Assembly (NCBI GenBank): GCA_019314105.1
Contig: JAFCZY010000056.1
Location: 1 to 8,484, forward strand
Length of the DNA: 8,484 nucleotides
Reading direction: 5' to 3'
DNA from: Deltaproteobacteria bacterium
Lineage (GTDB): Bacteria > Desulfobacterota > Desulfobacteria > Desulfobacterales > Desulfobacteraceae
In this document: positions 6,793 through 8,484 of the stretch, piece by piece
Layout: the number at the start of each line of letters is the position of its first letter
Position numbering within the stretch: position 1 is the first letter of the stretch
Notes under the pieces: generated by a model
Seen by the model: the letters and a program-made list of their open reading frames with translations, nothing else
What the model was told of the DNA's origin: nothing
Database searches by the model: none
Position numbers and translations under genes: made by a program

Positions 6793-7857
6793 CTATTTTT
6801 CTCCAACAATGGTAACGGACTGACCCGGTCGCAAGCGTTCGTTTCCTTCAATTATTATCGGCATGCCCTCTGTAAAATGCTCATTGTCAGCACCGATCCT
6901 GTTCCCCTGATAGGTGACAATATTGACGGGCAGTTGAACCGCTTTTCCCTCTTTGATCGTATAAACAAAATCATTCCCCTGAAATTTGATCAAGGCATCC
7001 CTTGGAATCATGGCCAGTTTTTGCTTGCTGCCAGTCGAAATAAACACAGTGGCCGACATATTTTGCGCCACCTTGGTTAACATGGGAATCCGTATTTTTA
7101 TGAAAACATTTTTAGTTTTTGCATCCGCTATAGGAGATAAATTATCAATGGTTCCGGTCATTTCTTTATTATAGGCATTGATGGTTACCGGAACGCTTTG
7201 GCCAATGGAAATAAACTTCAACAAAGTTTCCGCCACAGGTACTTTTATAAAAAGATCATTGATGGACCCGATACTGGCCAGCGGTTTCCCCTGCTGAACC
7301 CAGTCTCCTGAATCCACATTTTTTTCAAGAATAATGCCATCAAAAGGCGCATTAATCACACTTTTTCTTTTTTGGATCAGCAATTTTTCCAGGATTGTTT
7401 TGGCAGACATTTTTTTTAAAAGCGCCTCTTGATAAACAAATCGGGCATCATCATAATCTTTTTCACTGATCCCACTTTTTTTATACAAAGAATTCATTCG
7501 TTCATAATTCTTTTTTGAATGGGTTATATGAAGCTCGGTCTGTTTAATTTGATTCTGGTGAAATATAATTTCTTTTTCAAGTATTTCAGTATTTAGATGC
7601 ACTATCGGCATTCCTTTTTGAATCCTGTCTCCGGCTCTGACATTGATTCGGGTTACCAGCCCGGAGATTTCAGAAGAGATATGGCTGATCCGTTCATAAT
7701 AAAGCGTACCGATAAAAGATCGGTTTTGTGCCACCTTTTGAAAAACAATTTTTGAAATGATCACCCTGGCAGGGGGCTGTTCCCGAGCATAAACCATTGA
7801 ACCATTAATGATGGCCAGAATCAACAGAATTTGAAAAACGCGCATACATCCTCTCAT
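6793..7857 (-). CDS. Periplasmic adaptor (membrane-fusion protein) of the RND pump
   Basis: 354 residues as drawn from 7857, or 350 from the internal Met5 at 7845, which I prefer. Met5 gives a clean signal peptide (MRVFQILLILAIINGSMVYA, cleavage about residue 24) and has AGAGG just upstream, whereas the ATG at 7857 has none. There is no lipobox cysteine at the end of the signal, so it is probably anchored by its signal or secreted. The two halves of the lipoyl-like domain are at about 57-92 (SGLVTRINVRAGDRIQKG) and 166-200 (INAPFDGIILEKNVDSGDWV). They flank a helical hairpin (about 93-160, rich in Lys/Gln/Glu) that would contact the outer-membrane channel. The beta-barrel is about 200-275 and the membrane-proximal domain about 276-350. 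The gene ends TAG immediately before the permease ATG. No TolC-type channel gene is in the window, so the partner must be elsewhere. Confidence 0.94.
   Translation of the reverse strand: MRGCMRVFQILLILAIINGSMVYAREQPPARVIISKIVFQKVAQNRSFIGTLYYERISHISSEISGLVTRINVRAGDRIQKGMPIVHLNTEILEKEIIFHQNQIKQTELHITHSKKNYERMNSLYKKSGISEKDYDDARFVYQEALLKKMSAKTILEKLLIQKRKSVINAPFDGIILEKNVDSGDWVQQGKPLASIGSINDLFIKVPVAETLLKFISIGQSVPVTINAYNKEMTGTIDNLSPIADAKTKNVFIKIRIPMLTKVAQNMSATVFISTGSKQKLAMIPRDALIKFQGNDFVYTIKEGKAVQLPVNIVTYQGNRIGADNEHFTEGMPIIIEGNERLRPGQSVTIVGEK
7850..7854 (-). promoter_or_regulatory. Ribosome binding site favouring the internal start of the adaptor gene
   Basis: AGAGG lies four bases before the ATG at 7845-7843 and inside the codons of the longer reading from 7857. 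The region before 7857 (TTTAATCGTATA on the minus strand) has no purine-rich anti-16S match. The spacing is short but workable. This makes 7845 the better start, shortening the adaptor by four residues. Confidence 0.5.
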
Positions 7858-7902
7858 TATACGATTAAAATTTTATTTTTCACCGTTCCTATATTATTTG
7901 AA

Positions 7903-7917
7903 CCGGCTTTTGGCCGG
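7903..7917 (-). promoter_or_regulatory. Short GC hairpin upstream of the efflux operon
   Basis: CCGGC (7903-7907) and GCCGG (7913-7917) are perfect inverted repeats around a five-base loop, 46-60 bases before the first possible adaptor start. They stand out in a very AT-rich leader. On the minus strand the stem is followed by TTCAAATAATATAGG, not by a U run, so it is not an ordinary terminator. It could be a leader hairpin in the mRNA or a small palindromic binding site for a regulator. No regulator gene is in view to support either. Confidence 0.35.
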
Positions 7918-8003
7918 GATAATATTCACCACCATGACCTTGAAATAAAAAGTATAAATTAATTTTAGAATAGTTATTTTTTACCGGAATAAAAGTCAAG
8001 GTT

Positions 8004-8031
8004 AAAAAGATGCTGCTTGCTCATTAAGCAA
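8004..8031 (-). terminator. Weak candidate terminator after the split-barrel flavoprotein gene
   Basis: Downstream of the stop at 8058, the minus strand can fold TGCTT-7-AAGCA (8030-8014), followed after five bases by five T residues (8008-8004). The stem is only five pairs and the T tract is displaced, so it is weak. A longer outer pairing, GACTTTT (8042-8048) with AAAAGTC (7991-7997), could enclose it. The gap between the two convergently unremarkable neighbours (7858-8057) holds no other open frame of note. Confidence 0.3.
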
Positions 8032-8057
8032 TAGAACTTGCGACTTTTACAAAATGA

Positions 8058-8484
8058 TCAGACTATTTTTTCCAAATCTATTTTTAATCTTTTATCGGTT
8101 ATTTTATCTTTAGTTTGGGAATTGTCTGACAGAAAAATTTTATCCGGATGAAAGCAATAGAGATGTGATTTGAATTTTTCTAAAAAAAAGTGTTTGTTTC
8201 CAATTATCTGGGGACCGAATAGCTGCTTTAAAAAATTGAATTTGGTGACATATTTTTTAACAATCGTGAGATATAATTTTTTTTTGATATTTTTTCAACC
8301 CCCCCTGACATCTGGAATCCAAAAATTTGGTCCATCCGGTCTGAGTCCTGAAAAATAGAAGCAGCAATGATTTTTTGGTCTTCTGCATATTCGATATGCC
8401 TGGAATTTTCATTAGAAAAAAAATAGAAAGCATTGTCATGAAACACAAAATAGACCGGAGATGACCACGGGATACCCTTATCTG
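8058..8484 (-). pseudogene. Pyridoxamine-phosphate-oxidase-like split-barrel flavoprotein (YhbP-like), 5' partial and frame-disrupted
   Basis: From the right edge one frame reads GIPWSSPVYFVF, then NAFYFFSNENSRHIEYA and GFQMSGGVEKISKK, and stops at 8228. A second frame continues the same family from about 8276 to a TGA at 8060-8058: LYLTIVKKYVTKFNFLKQLF, FGPQIIG, HFFLEKFKSHLYCFHPDKIF, LSDNS. Together they give about 141 residues in the order expected for the FMN-binding split-barrel proteins like E. coli YhbP (about 147 residues, with a similar QFKGEIRR, then a LDEIKFTDN ending). The first 25-30 residues lie outside the window. The switch falls in nine consecutive A residues (mRNA sense); ten would restore one continuous frame. 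Ligand and reaction are unknown; such proteins bind FMN, F420 or heme. It may be a decayed gene, a slippage-expressed gene, or a sequencing error. Confidence 0.75.
8277..8285 (-). repeat. Nine-base homopolymer (A9 in mRNA sense), slippery site of the frame break
   Basis: The run of nine T on the plus strand reads in the gene as TCA AAA AAA AAT, that is, an A AAA AAA heptamer in the phase used by bacterial -1 frameshift sites. A -1 slip, or one extra A, joins the KISKK segment to LYLTIVKK and continues to the stop at 8058. A second run, seven C on the plus strand at 8299-8305, lies just upstream in the gene but does not disturb the frame. The run and phase are seen; whether slippage happens is inferred. 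Confidence 0.7.

Noticed and set aside
7856..7861. Perfect TATAAT on the minus strand just before the adaptor gene, as a -10 promoter element
   Set aside because: Transcription would begin at about the ribosome site and leave almost no leader. The only upstream match, GTGAAA at 16 bases, is poor as a -35. In such AT-rich DNA the hexamer is expected by chance.
8170..8358. 62-codon plus-strand open frame over the right-hand gene
   Set aside because: It is antisense to the two-frame flavoprotein, whose family motifs are clear on the minus strand. It has low-complexity Phe/Leu content from the T-rich runs.
8257..8448. 63-codon minus-strand frame beginning MCFMTML
   Set aside because: It is the third frame across the same flavoprotein gene and shows none of the family motifs.

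Overview
All coding sequence in this 8.5-kb, fairly AT-rich window lies on the minus strand, so gene order is read from right to left. Protein content suggests a Gram-negative bacterium, because there is an RND efflux permease with a periplasmic adaptor. The NfeD/flotillin set and the protein style fit a sulfate-reducer-like Desulfobacterota (Desulfobacter/Desulfobacula group). That placement is an inference from family resemblance, not a marker gene.

Right end (8058-8484): the 3' part of a pyridoxamine-phosphate-oxidase-like (split-barrel flavoprotein, YhbP-like) gene. It is split into two frames at a run of nine A residues in the mRNA sense. Between it and the pump genes lie about 200 bp with weak terminator-like and hairpin structures (7858-8057).

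Centre (3670-7857): a two-gene tripartite-efflux unit. A membrane-fusion/adaptor protein is followed with no gap (TAG directly next to ATG) by a 1040-residue RND inner-membrane permease. No outer-membrane channel gene is in view. The permease keeps one of the two canonical TM4 aspartates and has Asn where AcrB has the TM10 lysine.

Left half (86-3604): a tight membrane-protein cluster. It consists of a long NfeD1b-type protein with a ClpP-like Ser/Lys protease domain, a short NfeD with an OB-fold, the flotillin-like FloA, and a 163-residue single-pass membrane protein of unassigned function with a conserved-looking C-terminal AIIWSEIL motif. The first three have 16-19 bp gaps. The fourth follows a 9-bp-stem hairpin without a U tract. 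A further gene starts at position 75 and runs off the left edge.

Working together: NfeD and FloA proteins are known to form membrane-microdomain scaffolds, with the NfeD OB domain as partner of the SPFH protein. The pump is an envelope export system. Their adjacency, 65 bp apart in the same direction, allows co-transcription, but nothing in the sequence proves a functional link. No mobile elements, CRISPR arrays, tRNAs or rRNAs were seen.
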